A stretch of DNA of 57,207 nt from an uncultured Limosilactobacillus sp. (GCA_944327195.1 CALVGV010000011.1:1-57207), one strand, 5' to 3'. Counted from the first letter of the stretch, positions 27,477 through 39,401 are shown. The notes: generated from the sequence alone by a model not told the origin. Program-made: numbers and translations.

Positions 27477-27561
27477 ATGATGCTGGAAGAGTTAGTCACT
27501 GTCATTACCCCCATTGTTGGGATATGGGAATACTAATGATGACGCCAGTAAATACATTTAA

Positions 27562-27634
27562 GAAAGGAAATATATATCCTTTCCCAAATGTAATCAAGCA
27601 TGACGTTTGATTACATTTGGCTACATTTTATATA
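27562..27634 (+). promoter_or_regulatory. Stacked inverted repeats and promoter of the DUF6933-like gene
   Basis: GAAAGGA (27562-27568) is inverted as TCCTTTC (27577-27583). Directly after it, the 14-bp arm CCAAATGTAATCAA (27584-27597) is perfectly inverted at 27607-27620. The right arm carries a -35-like TTGATT (27607-27612), and TATATA (27629-27634) follows 16 bases later. A repressor bound to the palindrome would block the promoter. Transcription would start only about seven bases before the ATG. Confidence 0.6.
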
Positions 27635-27647
27635 GCAGAATTAGTGC

Positions 27648-28799
27648 ATGATTAATGTTTGTCAACGGCTCGCGCGCGACTTTCCGGCGCCGACCGCTGA
27701 AATTTCCGGGACCGAGCGACCAATAACCACTTGGTACGTCAAGGCAGGCCGCCTACAGGCCACCCCGGTCCTGCTCTTCATCAATTCGCGGTCGCTGATG
27801 CCGATAGTGATTCCGGGCCCCAGCTTTTTAACGGTTGAGCCCAACCTGGTCTTCACCGAGGTCCTCAGCCTCACCCTGGCCGGCTTCCAGTTTCCGGCTA
27901 CCAAGGTCAAGCGCTACCTCAACCAGGTCAACGCCAACATCGCCCTGGTGCCGGACGTGACCACCAACTTCACCCTCGAGCGGGTGGCCCGCGAGTGCTT
28001 CCGCCGCCTGGCCGACTTTAGCGGGGCCCTGATGGACGAGGACAACCAGCAGCGCCTGCTGGAAAACTTCACCCAGGTCTCGGTCTACCTGGCCAAGGGG
28101 ATCGCCGAAGTGGTGCCGCAACCGCCGTTGATGGTGCTGGCCGATGCGATCATGGTTGAATTTCGCCTCCCGGCCAGTATGGAAAGGCCAACCGCCTTTC
28201 GCCAGCGCTACGCCGAGTTAGAGGACCTGGCCGACATCGAACCGCGGACCCCGGCCTGCAAGGCGGCCCAGCAGCGAATCGCCGTCGTTAACAACGACCT
28301 CCTGGCCGCCTTTGCCGACTTCATGAAGGAGGAGGGGGTGGCGGAGGATCAGCAAGAGACCAACACGACGGTGGTCTCCTCCTACCTCAACCAGTACCTC
28401 CTGATCCCGCACCCCCTGACCCCGGTTAGCGACCTGACGATGGCGGGGGACTTTCTGATGAACGGTCCCTTTGCCACCGAAAAGGCCCGCGCTGAGGGGG
28501 CGGTTGCGGCCATGCGCGAGTTTGGTGCCTTTGCCCGCCAGGAACTGTGGGTGGCAAGCGACCAGACCCTGTTTGACGAGGGGATCGCCAACGCCGAGCA
28601 GGTGCTGGCCAAGCGCTTTAAGGGCACCACGGGCGCCAACCAAAAGCAACTCGACCACCTGCTCACCTCGATCATGCAGCTGACCCCGGAGGCCCTGGGG
28701 GTAGCCATCCAGCACCTCGCCCCCGACCTGCGCCAGAAGCTGGCCCAGGTGGTGAAGGACGCCCTGGCGGCGACGGACGATGATCAAGATGATCAATAA
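27648..28799 (+). CDS. DUF6933-like N-terminal domain protein of unknown function
   Basis: The first 110 or so residues resemble the DUF6933 family as I remember it: an opening MINVCQRLA, then TTWYVKAGRL at 27-36 and VLLFINSRSLMPIVIPG at 41-57. The rest, to residue 383, is mostly helical, with no catalytic motif I recognise and an acidic end (TDDDQDDQ). No Shine-Dalgarno sequence precedes the ATG, and the promoter lies so close that the mRNA may be nearly leaderless. Removal of the IS remnant would place it directly behind the PLD/ATPase gene. Confidence 0.65.
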   Translation: MINVCQRLARDFPAPTAEISGTERPITTWYVKAGRLQATPVLLFINSRSLMPIVIPGPSFLTVEPNLVFTEVLSLTLAGFQFPATKVKRYLNQVNANIALVPDVTTNFTLERVARECFRRLADFSGALMDEDNQQRLLENFTQVSVYLAKGIAEVVPQPPLMVLADAIMVEFRLPASMERPTAFRQRYAELEDLADIEPRTPACKAAQQRIAVVNNDLLAAFADFMKEEGVAEDQQETNTTVVSSYLNQYLLIPHPLTPVSDLTMAGDFLMNGPFATEKARAEGAVAAMREFGAFARQELWVASDQTLFDEGIANAEQVLAKRFKGTTGANQKQLDHLLTSIMQLTPEALGVAIQHLAPDLRQKLAQVVKDALAATDDDQDDQ

Positions 28800-28814
28800 G
28801 AAATAAGCAAACCA

Positions 28815-28856
28815 GCGGTACCGGTTGCCCCAAGAGGGACCGGGGCCGCATTTTTT
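28815..28856 (+). terminator. Probable terminator after the DUF6933-like gene
   Basis: GCGG (28815-28818) and CCCC (28828-28831) can pair with GGGGCCGC (28842-28849) around an internal loop, followed by a run of six T residues after one A. Confidence 0.6.
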
Positions 28857-28920
28857 CGGTTTGGCAAGCCCGGTGGCGACCCTGCCGAAGCAAAAAACTT
28901 AGAAACGGGAAGTGATAACA

Positions 28921-30018
28921 TTGGCGATTTTGAAATTTGCCGGGGTCAAGAAGGGCTTTGGCGACACCGAAATTCTGAAGGATATCTCCTTTGAAATCGA
29001 AGAGGGGAAGTTCTACACCATCCTCGGCCCCTCGGGATCGGGGAAGACGACGATCCTCCGCTTGATTGCCGGCTTTGACCAACCGGACGGCGGGGCGATC
29101 TATTTTGACGGCAAGCAAATCAACGACCTGCCGGCCAACAAGCGCCAGGTCAACACCGTCTTCCAGGACTACGCCCTCTTTCCCAACCTCAACGTCTTCG
29201 AGAACGTTGCCTTTGGCCTCCGCCTACAGCGGATGAAGAAGCGGGCGATCCAGCTCCGCGCCCAGGAGGCCCTGGCCCTGGTCCACCTCGGCGGTTACGC
29301 CCACCGCGAACTGGACGAGCTTTCCGGTGGCCAGCAGCAGCGGGTCGCGATCGCGCGGGCGATTGCCAACCGGCCCAAGGTCCTCCTGCTCGACGAGGCC
29401 CTGTCCGCCCTCGACCACAAGTTGCGCAAGGAAATGCAGACCGAACTGCGCCAGCTGCAGCGCCAACTCGGGATCACCTTCATCTTCGTGACCCACGACC
29501 AGGAAGAGGCGCTGGCGATGAGCGACCAGATCATGATCATCAACGAGGGCTACATCGAGCAGTCGGGGACCCCGGTCGACATCTACGACGAGCCGCTCAA
29601 TCACTTCGTGGCCGACTTCATCGGCGAATCGAACATCATCCCGGCAACGATGGTCAAGGACTTCGTGGTCGAGATCAACGGCAAGCAGTTCACCTGCGTC
29701 GACGCCGGGATCACCCCGGGCGAGGCGGTGGAGGTCGTTTTGCGACCCGAGGACCTCGACATCACGACGGTCGAGAGCGGCAAGTTGGCGGCAACGGTTG
29801 ACTCCCAGCTCTTCCGCGGGGTCGACTACCAGATCATGGTGCACGACCGCGACGGTCACGAGTGGAAGATCAACTCGATTCACAAGACGACCGTCGGCAA
29901 GGAAATCGGCATTACCTTCGATCCCGAGGACATCCACGTGATGCGCAAGGGGGAGAGCCAGGCGGCCTTCAACGCCCGGCTTGCCAGCTACCAGGAGGTT
30001 GACCATGACCAAGCATAA
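28921..30018 (+). CDS. potA: Spermidine/putrescine ABC transporter ATP-binding protein PotA
   Basis: PotA powers polyamine uptake on the cytoplasmic face of the membrane. It has Walker [10 protein letters not shown], the signature [15 protein letters not shown], the Walker B segment [12 protein letters not shown] and the switch histidine in THDQEEA. The C-terminal TOBE region follows. I prefer the TTG at 28921 (365 residues, starting MAILKF) because a GTG at 28912 would be too close to GGGA. It overlaps potB by 14 bases. Confidence 0.93.
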   Translation: MAILKFAGVKKGFGDTEILKDISFEIEEGKFYTILGPSGSGKTTILRLIAGFDQPDGGAIYFDGKQINDLPANKRQVNTVFQDYALFPNLNVFENVAFGLRLQRMKKRAIQLRAQEALALVHLGGYAHRELDELSGGQQQRVAIARAIANRPKVLLLDEALSALDHKLRKEMQTELRQLQRQLGITFIFVTHDQEEALAMSDQIMIINEGYIEQSGTPVDIYDEPLNHFVADFIGESNIIPATMVKDFVVEINGKQFTCVDAGITPGEAVEVVLRPEDLDITTVESGKLAATVDSQLFRGVDYQIMVHDRDGHEWKINSIHKTTVGKEIGITFDPEDIHVMRKGESQAAFNARLASYQEVDHDQA

Positions 30019-30832
30019 CTTCGGGCGCCTCTTTTTCACCCTGCCCTACTACCTCTGGTTGCTCCTCTTCGTGATCGCCCCGCTGGTGCTGATCTTCTAC
30101 CAGTCCTTCTTGGGCCTCGACGGCCACTTGACGGTCCAAAACTACCTGACCTACGCCCGCTCGGCCACCTACCTGAAGATGACCCTCAACTCGGTCTGGT
30201 ACGCCTTCTTGATCACCGCCATCACCCTGATGATCGCCTACCCGCTGGCCTACCTGATTGCTCAGCTCAAGCGGCGCGACTTCTGGCTGGCGCTGATGAT
30301 CCTGCCAACCTGGATCAACCTGCTGCTCAAGACCTACGCCTTCATCGGTATCCTCAGCCAAAGCGGGCCGCTCAACGCCCTCACCAAGGCGCTGGGCCTG
30401 GGGAGCCACCAGCTCCTCTTCACCGACGCGGCCTTCGTGATCGTGGCCGCCTACATCGAGCTGCCCTTCATGGTCCTGCCGATCTACAACGCGATCGTTG
30501 GCATCCGTCCCTCACTGATTAACGCCAGCCTCGACCTCGGCGCTAGCCGCGTCCAGACTTTCTGGCGGGTGATCTTCCCGCTGACCAAGGGCGGGGTGGA
30601 GGCCGGCATCCAGGCGGTCTTCATCCCGGCCCTCTCCCTCTTCATGATTACCCGCCTGATCGGGGGGAACCGGGTGATCACCCTCGGGACGGCGATCGAG
30701 GAGCACTTCCTGACCACCCAGAACTGGGGGCTGGGCTCAACGATCGGGGTCGTCCTGGTTGTGGCCATGCTGATCGTGATGTTGCTGACTGACGGCGCCA
30801 ACGCGGTTAAGAAGGGGGGCAAGCGGGGATGA
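30005..30832 (+). CDS. potB: Spermidine/putrescine ABC transporter permease PotB
   Basis: This permease of 275 residues has about six membrane segments and the inner-membrane component loop that docks with PotA, here [25 protein letters not shown]. The start [27 protein letters not shown] is typical of PotB. AGGAGG lies inside the end of potA, eight bases before the ATG at 30005. The next gene, potC, overlaps by four bases. Confidence 0.93.
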   Translation: MTKHNFGRLFFTLPYYLWLLLFVIAPLVLIFYQSFLGLDGHLTVQNYLTYARSATYLKMTLNSVWYAFLITAITLMIAYPLAYLIAQLKRRDFWLALMILPTWINLLLKTYAFIGILSQSGPLNALTKALGLGSHQLLFTDAAFVIVAAYIELPFMVLPIYNAIVGIRPSLINASLDLGASRVQTFWRVIFPLTKGGVEAGIQAVFIPALSLFMITRLIGGNRVITLGTAIEEHFLTTQNWGLGSTIGVVLVVAMLIVMLLTDGANAVKKGGKRG

Positions 30833-31614
30833 AAAAATTCTTTTCCCTGGGCCGGCTCTTTTTGGCCCTGGTCTTTTTCCTGATGTACTTGCCGATCTTT
30901 TATTTGATCTACTACTCCTTCTCCTCGGGGAGCCGGATGGACGGCTTCAAGCACTTCTCGCTGGTCCACTACCAGACCCTCTTCGCCGATACGCGGATGA
31001 TTAGCATCGTCCTCAACACCCTGATCATCGCCCTCTTGGCGGCACTGATTTCGACGATCATCGGCACCAGCGGGGCGCTGGCGATCAACCGGGCCAAGCG
31101 GAGCCGCCGTCAGTTGCTGGTCTTAAACAACATCCTGATGGTTTCGCCGGACGTGATCATCGGGGCCAGCTTCCTGATCTTCTTCACCTTCCTCGGCGTC
31201 CAGCTGGGCTTCTGGTCGGTCCTGCTTTCCCACATTGCCTTTTGCATCCCGATCGTGGTCCTGATGGTCCTGCCCCAGGTGCGGACAATGCCGCGCTCGC
31301 TGACCGACGCCGCCTACGACCTCGGCGCCAGCCGCTGGCAGGCCTTTTCCCAGGTCACCATCCCGGCGATTGCCCCCGGCATCCGCGCCGGCTTCTTCAT
31401 GGCGCTGACCTATTCGCTCGACGACTTTGCCGTGACCTTCTTCGTCACCGGCAACGGCTTCTCGACCCTGGCCGTTGAGATCTACTCGCGGGCCCGCCAG
31501 GGGATTGACCTCGAAATCAACGCCCTCTCGACGGTGATGTTCTTGGTCTCTTTGGTCCTGGTCTTCATCTACTCGCGCTTTTCGGTTAAGGGGAAGGGGG
31601 CGGCCGTCAAATGA
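30829..31614 (+). CDS. potC: Spermidine/putrescine ABC transporter permease PotC
   Basis: This is the second permease of the polyamine transporter, 261 residues, with about six membrane segments. The ATPase-coupling loop is TDAAYDLGASRWQAFSQVTIP. It starts at an ATGA overlap with potB and ends in the same kind of overlap with potD, so the four genes are translationally coupled. Confidence 0.93.
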   Translation: MKKFFSLGRLFLALVFFLMYLPIFYLIYYSFSSGSRMDGFKHFSLVHYQTLFADTRMISIVLNTLIIALLAALISTIIGTSGALAINRAKRSRRQLLVLNNILMVSPDVIIGASFLIFFTFLGVQLGFWSVLLSHIAFCIPIVVLMVLPQVRTMPRSLTDAAYDLGASRWQAFSQVTIPAIAPGIRAGFFMALTYSLDDFAVTFFVTGNGFSTLAVEIYSRARQGIDLEINALSTVMFLVSLVLVFIYSRFSVKGKGAAVK

Positions 31615-32687
31615 AGAAGATGATTGCCGCTACCTTGGCCCTAGTGGCCGTGATCGGTGGCCTGATTGCCTGGAACCACCAGCTGACCGCCAAGCAGAGC
31701 GCGGCCAGTTCGGCCACCAAGACGCTAGTGATCTACAACTGGGGCGACTACATTGATCCCAGCCTGATCACCAAGTTTGAAAAGCAAACCGGCTACCAGG
31801 TCGACTACGAAACCTTCGATTCCAACGAGGCGATGCTGACCAAGCTCGAGCAGGGGGGCACCCGCTACGACCTGGTGATCCCGAGCGAGTACACCGTCCA
31901 GCGGCTCAAGAAGGCCGGCCTCCTGCGGCGCTTGGACCTTTCCAAGATCCCCAACCGCAAGAATCTCGATTCGCGCCTGCTCAACCAGGCCTACGACCCG
32001 GGCAACCGCTACTCGCTGCCCTACTTCTGGGGGACCCTGGGGATTGTCTACAACGACCAGCTGGTCAAGCAGCCGATCAAGCACTGGAACCAGCTCTGGG
32101 ACAAGCGCTACCGCAACCAGGTGATGCTGCTGGACAGCGCCCGCGACATGCTGGCGGTGGCCCTGATCACCCAGGGGCAGTCGGTTAACAGCCAAAAGAC
32201 GAGCGTCCTCAAGCGGGCCGAGAAGAAACTGCAGAAGCTGAGCCCGAACGTCAAGGCGGTGGTGGCCGACGAAATGAAGCTCTACCTGGAGCAGGGGGAA
32301 GCGGCGATCGGGGTGGCCTACTCGGGTGACGCCGCCGAAATGATGGCCGCCAACTCCCACCTCCACTACGTTGTCCCGAGCGAGGGCAGCAACATCTGGT
32401 ACGATAGCTTCGTCATCCCGAAGGCGGCCAAGAACGTCAAGGCGGCCTACGCCTTCATTAACTTCATGTTGGAACCGAAGAACGCCGCCCAAAACGCCCG
32501 CTACGTCGGTTACGCCACCCCCAACCGGGTGGCCAAGCGCTACCTGAGCAAGAAGGTCACCAGCAACCGGGCCTTCTACCCGAACGCGAAAACGATGCGC
32601 CACCTCCAGGTCTACCAGGACCTACCGAAGCGGGTGAACCAGACCTACAACGACCTCTTCCTGAAGTTTAAAATGTTTGTGAACTAG
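31611..32687 (+). CDS. potD: Spermidine/putrescine-binding protein PotD
   Basis: PotD is the extracellular polyamine receptor. After a short basic start and one hydrophobic segment (residues about 4-20), the mature domain begins with KTLVIYNWGDYIDPSLI, the PotD/PotF signature. FDSNEAMLTKLEQGG, YSLPYFWGTLGIVYN and YSGDAAEMM are further family regions. There is no lipobox cysteine, so it is probably held by an uncleaved N-terminal anchor rather than a lipid. The length is 358 residues. Confidence 0.93.
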   Translation: MKKMIAATLALVAVIGGLIAWNHQLTAKQSAASSATKTLVIYNWGDYIDPSLITKFEKQTGYQVDYETFDSNEAMLTKLEQGGTRYDLVIPSEYTVQRLKKAGLLRRLDLSKIPNRKNLDSRLLNQAYDPGNRYSLPYFWGTLGIVYNDQLVKQPIKHWNQLWDKRYRNQVMLLDSARDMLAVALITQGQSVNSQKTSVLKRAEKKLQKLSPNVKAVVADEMKLYLEQGEAAIGVAYSGDAAEMMAANSHLHYVVPSEGSNIWYDSFVIPKAAKNVKAAYAFINFMLEPKNAAQNARYVGYATPNRVAKRYLSKKVTSNRAFYPNAKTMRHLQVYQDLPKRVNQTYNDLFLKFKMFVN

Positions 32688-32739
32688 GATCTGTGGTATA
32701 TTAGGGCAAGAGTGAACTTAGTAAAAAGGAGTGGGTTGG

Positions 32740-33237
32740 ATGTATAACAAGCAGTTCAAGTACCCGGACACCAAGGCCTTCGAGTTCGTGACGACCACCC
32801 TCAAACAAAAGGGGGTCGACCTCCGCGAGTTGGCCAAGGACGCCTACGACCTGCAAAAGGAGTTCATCCCGGCGCTGACGGTCGACGAGTGTTACGCGGC
32901 CCTGGTGGACGTCTTGCACAAGCGGGAGTTGCTCAACAACGCGATGGTGGCCCTCGAGCTCGACCGACTGGCCGAGGCCGGCGAAATCAGGGAACCGCTG
33001 CTCTCGATCATTCGCAACGACGCCGGCGTTTTCGGCGTCGACGAGGCCCTGGCCCTGCAGATTTCCAACATCTACGGCACGATTGGCGCCACCAACTTCG
33101 GTTACCTCGACCGGGTCAAGTCGGGGATCATCAAGCAGTACGATACCGATGAGCAACACGTCAACACCTTCATCGACGACCTGCTCGGCGCGATCGTGGC
33201 CGCCGTTTGCGGCAAGATTGCCCACCACTATGCCTAG
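32740..33237 (+). CDS. Phosphatidylglycerophosphatase A-related protein (YutG type)
   Basis: The 165-residue protein resembles Bacillus YutG, a PgpA-family protein, in the segments KDAYDLQKEFIPALTVDEC, VLHKRELLNNAM, NIYGTIGATNFGYLDRVK and HVNTFIDDLLGAIVAAVCGKIAHH. Its role is probably dephosphorylation of phosphatidylglycerophosphate or a related lipid intermediate. The ATG at 32740 lies seven bases after AAGGAG. An in-frame GTG at 32731 overlaps the ribosome site. It stands alone before a bidirectional terminator. Confidence 0.82.
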   Translation: MYNKQFKYPDTKAFEFVTTTLKQKGVDLRELAKDAYDLQKEFIPALTVDECYAALVDVLHKRELLNNAMVALELDRLAEAGEIREPLLSIIRNDAGVFGVDEALALQISNIYGTIGATNFGYLDRVKSGIIKQYDTDEQHVNTFIDDLLGAIVAAVCGKIAHHYA

Positions 33238-33245
33238 TCAACCAC

Positions 33246-33280
33246 AAAAGGCGTTGCCCCGCTTGGAGCAACGCCTTTTT
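33246..33280. terminator. Bidirectional terminator
   Basis: AAAAGGCGTTGC (33246-33257) pairs with GCAACGCCTTTT (33268-33279) between two converging genes. Confidence 0.9.
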
Positions 33281-33298
33281 CGCTTTTTCGTTCTGTTA

Positions 33299-34477
<1,179 letters not shown>

Positions 34478-34638
34478 TTTACCAACCTCACTTTGGATAT
34501 TCTTAACGGTATTCATTGTACCGGAGGGGGGAAGGGGGGTCAAACGCTTCACCTCGGCGGGTGGCGATTTGCGGCGAAAAAGCACTTTACCCACGGGACA
34601 AAGTGGCGGCCCCCAAGTTCCCCCGGCGCCCGGCAAAG

Positions 34639-34666
34639 AAAAAGCGGCTGGGCAGGGCCAACCGCT
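34639..34666 (-). terminator. Terminator of the patatin-like gene
   Basis: On the minus strand AGCGGTTGG pairs with CCAGCCGCT around a short loop, with one G-U pair, followed by TTTTT. It lies just after the patatin-like gene's stop and before the thiolase gene. Confidence 0.75.
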
Positions 34667-34684
34667 CACGGGGCACCGGAAAAG

Positions 34685-35542
34685 TTACTTTTCCAGGTAG
34701 TCAATGATCTCGGTCAGGAGGTCCTCGGCCTGGGCCATCCCCTGGTGGTAGAGCTCCGCCAGCTTCTTGGTGTTGTTCTCCAGCCGGCCGACCTTGATCA
34801 GGTTGTCCGGGGCGAGCACGTAGGCCTTGCCGGCCGCCTCCAGCTGGTCGAGGGCGGCCACCTGGGCGTTGTACATCGCCGGGCGGTTGATCGCCGCCTG
34901 GGCGAAGGCCGGGTAGTCCTTGAAGGAGCGCTCTAGCATCTCCTTGAGCACCCGCCCGGTCGGCTTCTTGCGGTAGTCGCGTGGCCGGGTGCGAACAACG
35001 ATCACCTTGTCAAAGCCCTGGGAAAGGGCGAGGTCGAAGGGGATCGAGTTGGCAACCCCGCCGTCGAGGCACTTGCCGGCAGGCGTGTCCTGCGGGGCGG
35101 AAAAGAAGGGCATCGAACTCGAGGCCTTCAGCGCGGCCTCCAGGTCCTTGCCGGTTGGGTCGGTGAAGGTGACCGCCTTGCCGTCTTTCAGGGTAGTGGC
35201 CACGATTGTGAAGTGCGAGGCCGACCGCTGGTAGGCGCGCTCATCGAAGTTGTGCCAGTCCCAGCCGTGGTCCTCAAAGAGGAAGTCGAGGTTTAGGATC
35301 TCCTCCTTCTTCAGTAGGCGACGGAGGGAGATGTAGTCCTTGTTGTGGCGGTAGGCGGTGTTAACGTGGACCATCCGCCCGTACTGCTTGGCAACGAACT
35401 GGGCCCCACACAGCGCCCCGGCCGAAACGCCGATCACGCTTTGAAATTCGAGGTGGTGCTTCAGGAAGGCGTCGGTGATCCCGGTCGAATACTGGCCGCG
35501 CATCGCGCCCCCCTCGAGGACTAAGGCTGCATTGTAGAGCAT
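34685..35542 (-). CDS. Patatin-like phospholipase / esterase (RssA/YjjU type)
   Basis: The protein has the patatin catalytic dyad: the nucleophile serine in VIGVSAGALCG and the aspartate in CLDGGVANSIP. The oxyanion-hole region is LVLEGGAMRGQYSTG at the N-terminus. It probably hydrolyses lipid acyl esters in the cytoplasm. The ATG at 35542 is seven bases from GGAGGG and gives 285 residues. A longer reading starting at 35611 lacks a ribosome site. Confidence 0.88.
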   Translation of the reverse strand: MLYNAALVLEGGAMRGQYSTGITDAFLKHHLEFQSVIGVSAGALCGAQFVAKQYGRMVHVNTAYRHNKDYISLRRLLKKEEILNLDFLFEDHGWDWHNFDERAYQRSASHFTIVATTLKDGKAVTFTDPTGKDLEAALKASSSMPFFSAPQDTPAGKCLDGGVANSIPFDLALSQGFDKVIVVRTRPRDYRKKPTGRVLKEMLERSFKDYPAFAQAAINRPAMYNAQVAALDQLEAAGKAYVLAPDNLIKVGRLENNTKKLAELYHQGMAQAEDLLTEIIDYLEK

Positions 35543-35647
35543 GGCAATCCCTCCAAAAAAGTTAATGTGCTTATTATACAACATGTTGGCAGCAAAGGGG
35601 GCGGCCGGCAAATTGCCGGGTTGCTGAGAAAAAGTTAGTAAAAGTGC

Positions 35648-35676
35648 TTGACGCCCCCGCCAAGAAAGGGTATATT
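35648..35676 (+). promoter_or_regulatory. Promoter of the cysteine leader and transsulfuration gene
   Basis: TTGACG (35648-35653) and TATATT (35671-35676) are separated by exactly 17 bases. This is one of the best promoter matches in the window. Transcription would begin near 35683. Confidence 0.8.
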
Positions 35677-35707
35677 TAAGCCATCATTTGAAAGGAGGAA
35701 CTTTAGG

Positions 35708-37023
<1,316 letters not shown>

Positions 37024-37030
37024 TTTCGTG

Positions 37031-37056
37031 AACGCTCCGCTTGCGGGGCGTTTTTT
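37031..37056 (+). terminator. Terminator of the transsulfuration gene
   Basis: AACGCTCC (37031-37038) pairs with GGGGCGTT (37045-37052), followed by TTTT in a T-rich tract. Confidence 0.85.
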
Positions 37057-37167
37057 ATTTTCGCTGAATAAAAGCTTTTTCAAACCGGTTTTCCTGTGTT
37101 ATAGTTATGAGGAACAAATGATCTAAGTGTGACCGTGATTATTCAACCCAGAAAAGGAGGATCTCAA

Positions 37168-39363
37168 ATGCTTTCAATTTACGACTTTAAAGAGCAAAAG
37201 ATGCTTGCGGCCCCCGACTTTTGGCGCCTGACCACCGGCTTCGATTCCTTTAAGGGTGTTTCCTTTGTTGGCTCCTTTGCCGTGATCGAAAAGGAGCTTT
37301 TACCTCGCTTCAGCCAGGTGGACCTGGTGCTCGGCCTCGAGGACCGCAAGACTGGTCAGCAAATGGAGCAGGTCTACAACATCCCGCGCCGGGTCAAGGA
37401 GCTCACCGCCGCCAGTCCCACCTTTCTTGACCGGGTTGCCGACGGGACCCTCCGCCTTAAGTTTACCAAGCAGGACCTCTTTCACAGCAAGTACTTCCTC
37501 CTCGAGGCCGGCCCGGAGTTTGCCCTCTTTGCCGGTTCGATGAACCTAACCAAGCAGGCACTCACGAAGAATTACGAGCTGGTTTGGTACTACCGGGGAA
37601 ACAAGGACCTGCCGGCCGATCGGGCAATTTGGGAGGCGCACCAGGCCCTCTTTGAGCAAAACTTCACCCAGGATAGCACCGATTACCTCAACCGGAAGCT
37701 GGTTGATCAAATCCGGAGCAAGACCAAGCAGGAGATCACGGCCATCCTGACCGACCAAGCGGCGGCCGAGGTGACGACCGCCGTTACCCTCAGCAAGGAG
37801 GAAATCAGCGCCGTTAGTGGTCAGGAGGACCGGGAAGTCAAGCCCCACTGGGTGAAGGCGGTCCAGGCGGTTTATACCCCGAAGGGAAACCAGCGGCGCG
37901 ACCGGGAGAAGGCCCAGGCCGAAGCGAAGGTGCTCTATTACCAGGCATTTGAAGAGGACGACCGCCGGGTAATCACGGAAAACGAGCTTTACCCGCAGCC
38001 GATGTGGACCTACGACGAGGAAGCTGGCCAAATCCTGGTGCAAAACCCGGTGACTGAGCGCTACGAACCACTGGTGGCCCCCAAGCTGAGCCGTGAGGAC
38101 GTGGAAAACTTCGTCAACGTGATTGATAGCTTCCGGACCAACAAGGTGCGCGACGAAAGTCTCCAGGCCCTGACCGCCTTTCTCTACCTGATGACCGCAC
38201 CGCTGATCTGGAAGATCCGCAAGATTTACCGCCAGTCAAACTTTGCCCGTTCGGCTGACCAGGTGCCGCTTTCAATGGTCCTGATCGGCCGGGGGACAAC
38301 CGGGAAGACCCTGCTGGTTAACGATTACTTCAAGCCCTTCATCGGCGACCGGTCGGCCTGCATCCAGTACAGTCAGATCAACAATTCCAGCAACGGGCGG
38401 AGCGACCAGGCGGTGAAGTTCCTCGATCACTACCTGAAGTCACGGCGGTTCATTTCACCGATGATCATTGACGAACTCTACGAAAACTTCCTTCACTCCA
38501 AGATTTCCACCAACGCAATCAAGCAGTGGGCAAACACGATTGATGACATTCACAACGCGAACGTGTTTGCCATGAACCACAACGCCTCAAATAAGGGGAT
38601 CAATAACCTGGAGGAAATCAGCAAGCGGGTGCTTTACCTCTCCTTTGAGGCCGGTTTCTTGCGCCCGGAAGAACAACTATATGACTACCGGATCCTGGTC
38701 AACAACGGCAACGACCACCTCTATAAGACGGTTGTTGCCAAGCTGAACCAGCGGCTAACCAACCTGTCAGGAGAAGACGAGGCCAAGTTGGTCAAGGACT
38801 ACCTTGCACTCACCAAGGAAGTCCTGACCGAGGTCCTGACCACCTTCGGCCTCGCGGACCGCTTGGCGCCCTTGCTGGAAAAGCACTACGATTACAAGCA
38901 GGACCAGAACAAGCTGATCTGGCGGATGCTCCTCGCCGAAAATAACTTTAAGAATATTTACTTTACGGATGGGGATGACCAGCACTTCACCGTCTCCAAG
39001 GCGATCTTCAACAACCTCAAGTCCAACCTCTACCAAAACAATAACGAGACCCTCGACAACTACTTCAACATGTTGCCACGGGAACTGGGAATCGGGATCG
39101 TCCAAAACGACATCGGGATGATCCTTGATATTGATAAGTTCGACCAGTTTATCGGGGAACCTCTGGTCCGGCGCTACTACAAGAAGCAACACGCTAGTGA
39201 CACCCAACAGGACGCCGTCACCCGCCTGATCGAGGCCCAGCAGGCCAGCCTCGCCCGGCAGGAGGCGGCCGACCAGAAGCGCGATGAGATGCTGGCGACC
39301 CTGCTTGAACAGCAGAACAGCCACAAGAAGGGCTTCTTTAAGCGCCTCTTTGATCGCGAGTGA
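37168..39363 (+). CDS. PLD-like domain / P-loop ATPase protein B with MinD-like tail
   Basis: This 731-residue protein is related to the one at 24007-26295. The PLD-like domain keeps a more intact half-site: HSK at 106-108, Glu113 where the third catalytic residue would be, GSMN at 123-126 and Glu137. A charged linker follows. The ATPase half has Walker A IGRGTTGKT at 373-381, Walker B MIIDE at 432-436 and a sensor-like MNHN at 469-472. Before the end there is a glutamine-rich helix, then the tail KKGFFKRLFDRE. AAAGGAGG lies seven bases before the ATG at 37168. A TATAGT at 37100-37105 is a likely -10. It is monocistronic. The function is unknown. Confidence 0.75.
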   Translation: MLSIYDFKEQKMLAAPDFWRLTTGFDSFKGVSFVGSFAVIEKELLPRFSQVDLVLGLEDRKTGQQMEQVYNIPRRVKELTAASPTFLDRVADGTLRLKFTKQDLFHSKYFLLEAGPEFALFAGSMNLTKQALTKNYELVWYYRGNKDLPADRAIWEAHQALFEQNFTQDSTDYLNRKLVDQIRSKTKQEITAILTDQAAAEVTTAVTLSKEEISAVSGQEDREVKPHWVKAVQAVYTPKGNQRRDREKAQAEAKVLYYQAFEEDDRRVITENELYPQPMWTYDEEAGQILVQNPVTERYEPLVAPKLSREDVENFVNVIDSFRTNKVRDESLQALTAFLYLMTAPLIWKIRKIYRQSNFARSADQVPLSMVLIGRGTTGKTLLVNDYFKPFIGDRSACIQYSQINNSSNGRSDQAVKFLDHYLKSRRFISPMIIDELYENFLHSKISTNAIKQWANTIDDIHNANVFAMNHNASNKGINNLEEISKRVLYLSFEAGFLRPEEQLYDYRILVNNGNDHLYKTVVAKLNQRLTNLSGEDEAKLVKDYLALTKEVLTEVLTTFGLADRLAPLLEKHYDYKQDQNKLIWRMLLAENNFKNIYFTDGDDQHFTVSKAIFNNLKSNLYQNNNETLDNYFNMLPRELGIGIVQNDIGMILDIDKFDQFIGEPLVRRYYKKQHASDTQQDAVTRLIEAQQASLARQEAADQKRDEMLATLLEQQNSHKKGFFKRLFDRE

Positions 39364-39370
39364 CGGCCTC

Positions 39371-39385
39371 AAAATTATGTAAAAC
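39371..39385 (+). repeat. Dispersed motif AAATTATGTAAA, copy 1
   Basis: AAAATTATGTAAAAC lies between protein B and the crp-type gene, directly past the latter's terminator. A 12-base core is shared with copies near 43395, 52754 and 53759. A palindrome, AAAACTAGTTTT, follows. Confidence 0.5.
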
Positions 39386-39401
39386 TAGTTTTAAAAACAA
39401 G

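Larger units (their letters stand above)
26330..27480 (+). mobile_element. Decayed IS607-type insertion sequence
   Basis: The block contains remnants of a serine recombinase gene (tnpA) overlapping the start of a tnpB gene. That is the IS607 arrangement, and both genes have internal deletions. Two stem-loops follow tnpB, as in the guide-RNA (omega RNA) end of such elements. Base composition is visibly more A+T-rich than the flanking genes. IS607 elements lack terminal inverted repeats, so the outer limits given here are approximate. It sits between a PLD/ATPase gene and a DUF6933-like gene. Confidence 0.75.

Noticed and set aside
27441-27620. CRISPR-like repeats
   Set aside because: The repeats are inverted pairs of different sequence, not regularly spaced direct repeats with spacers.
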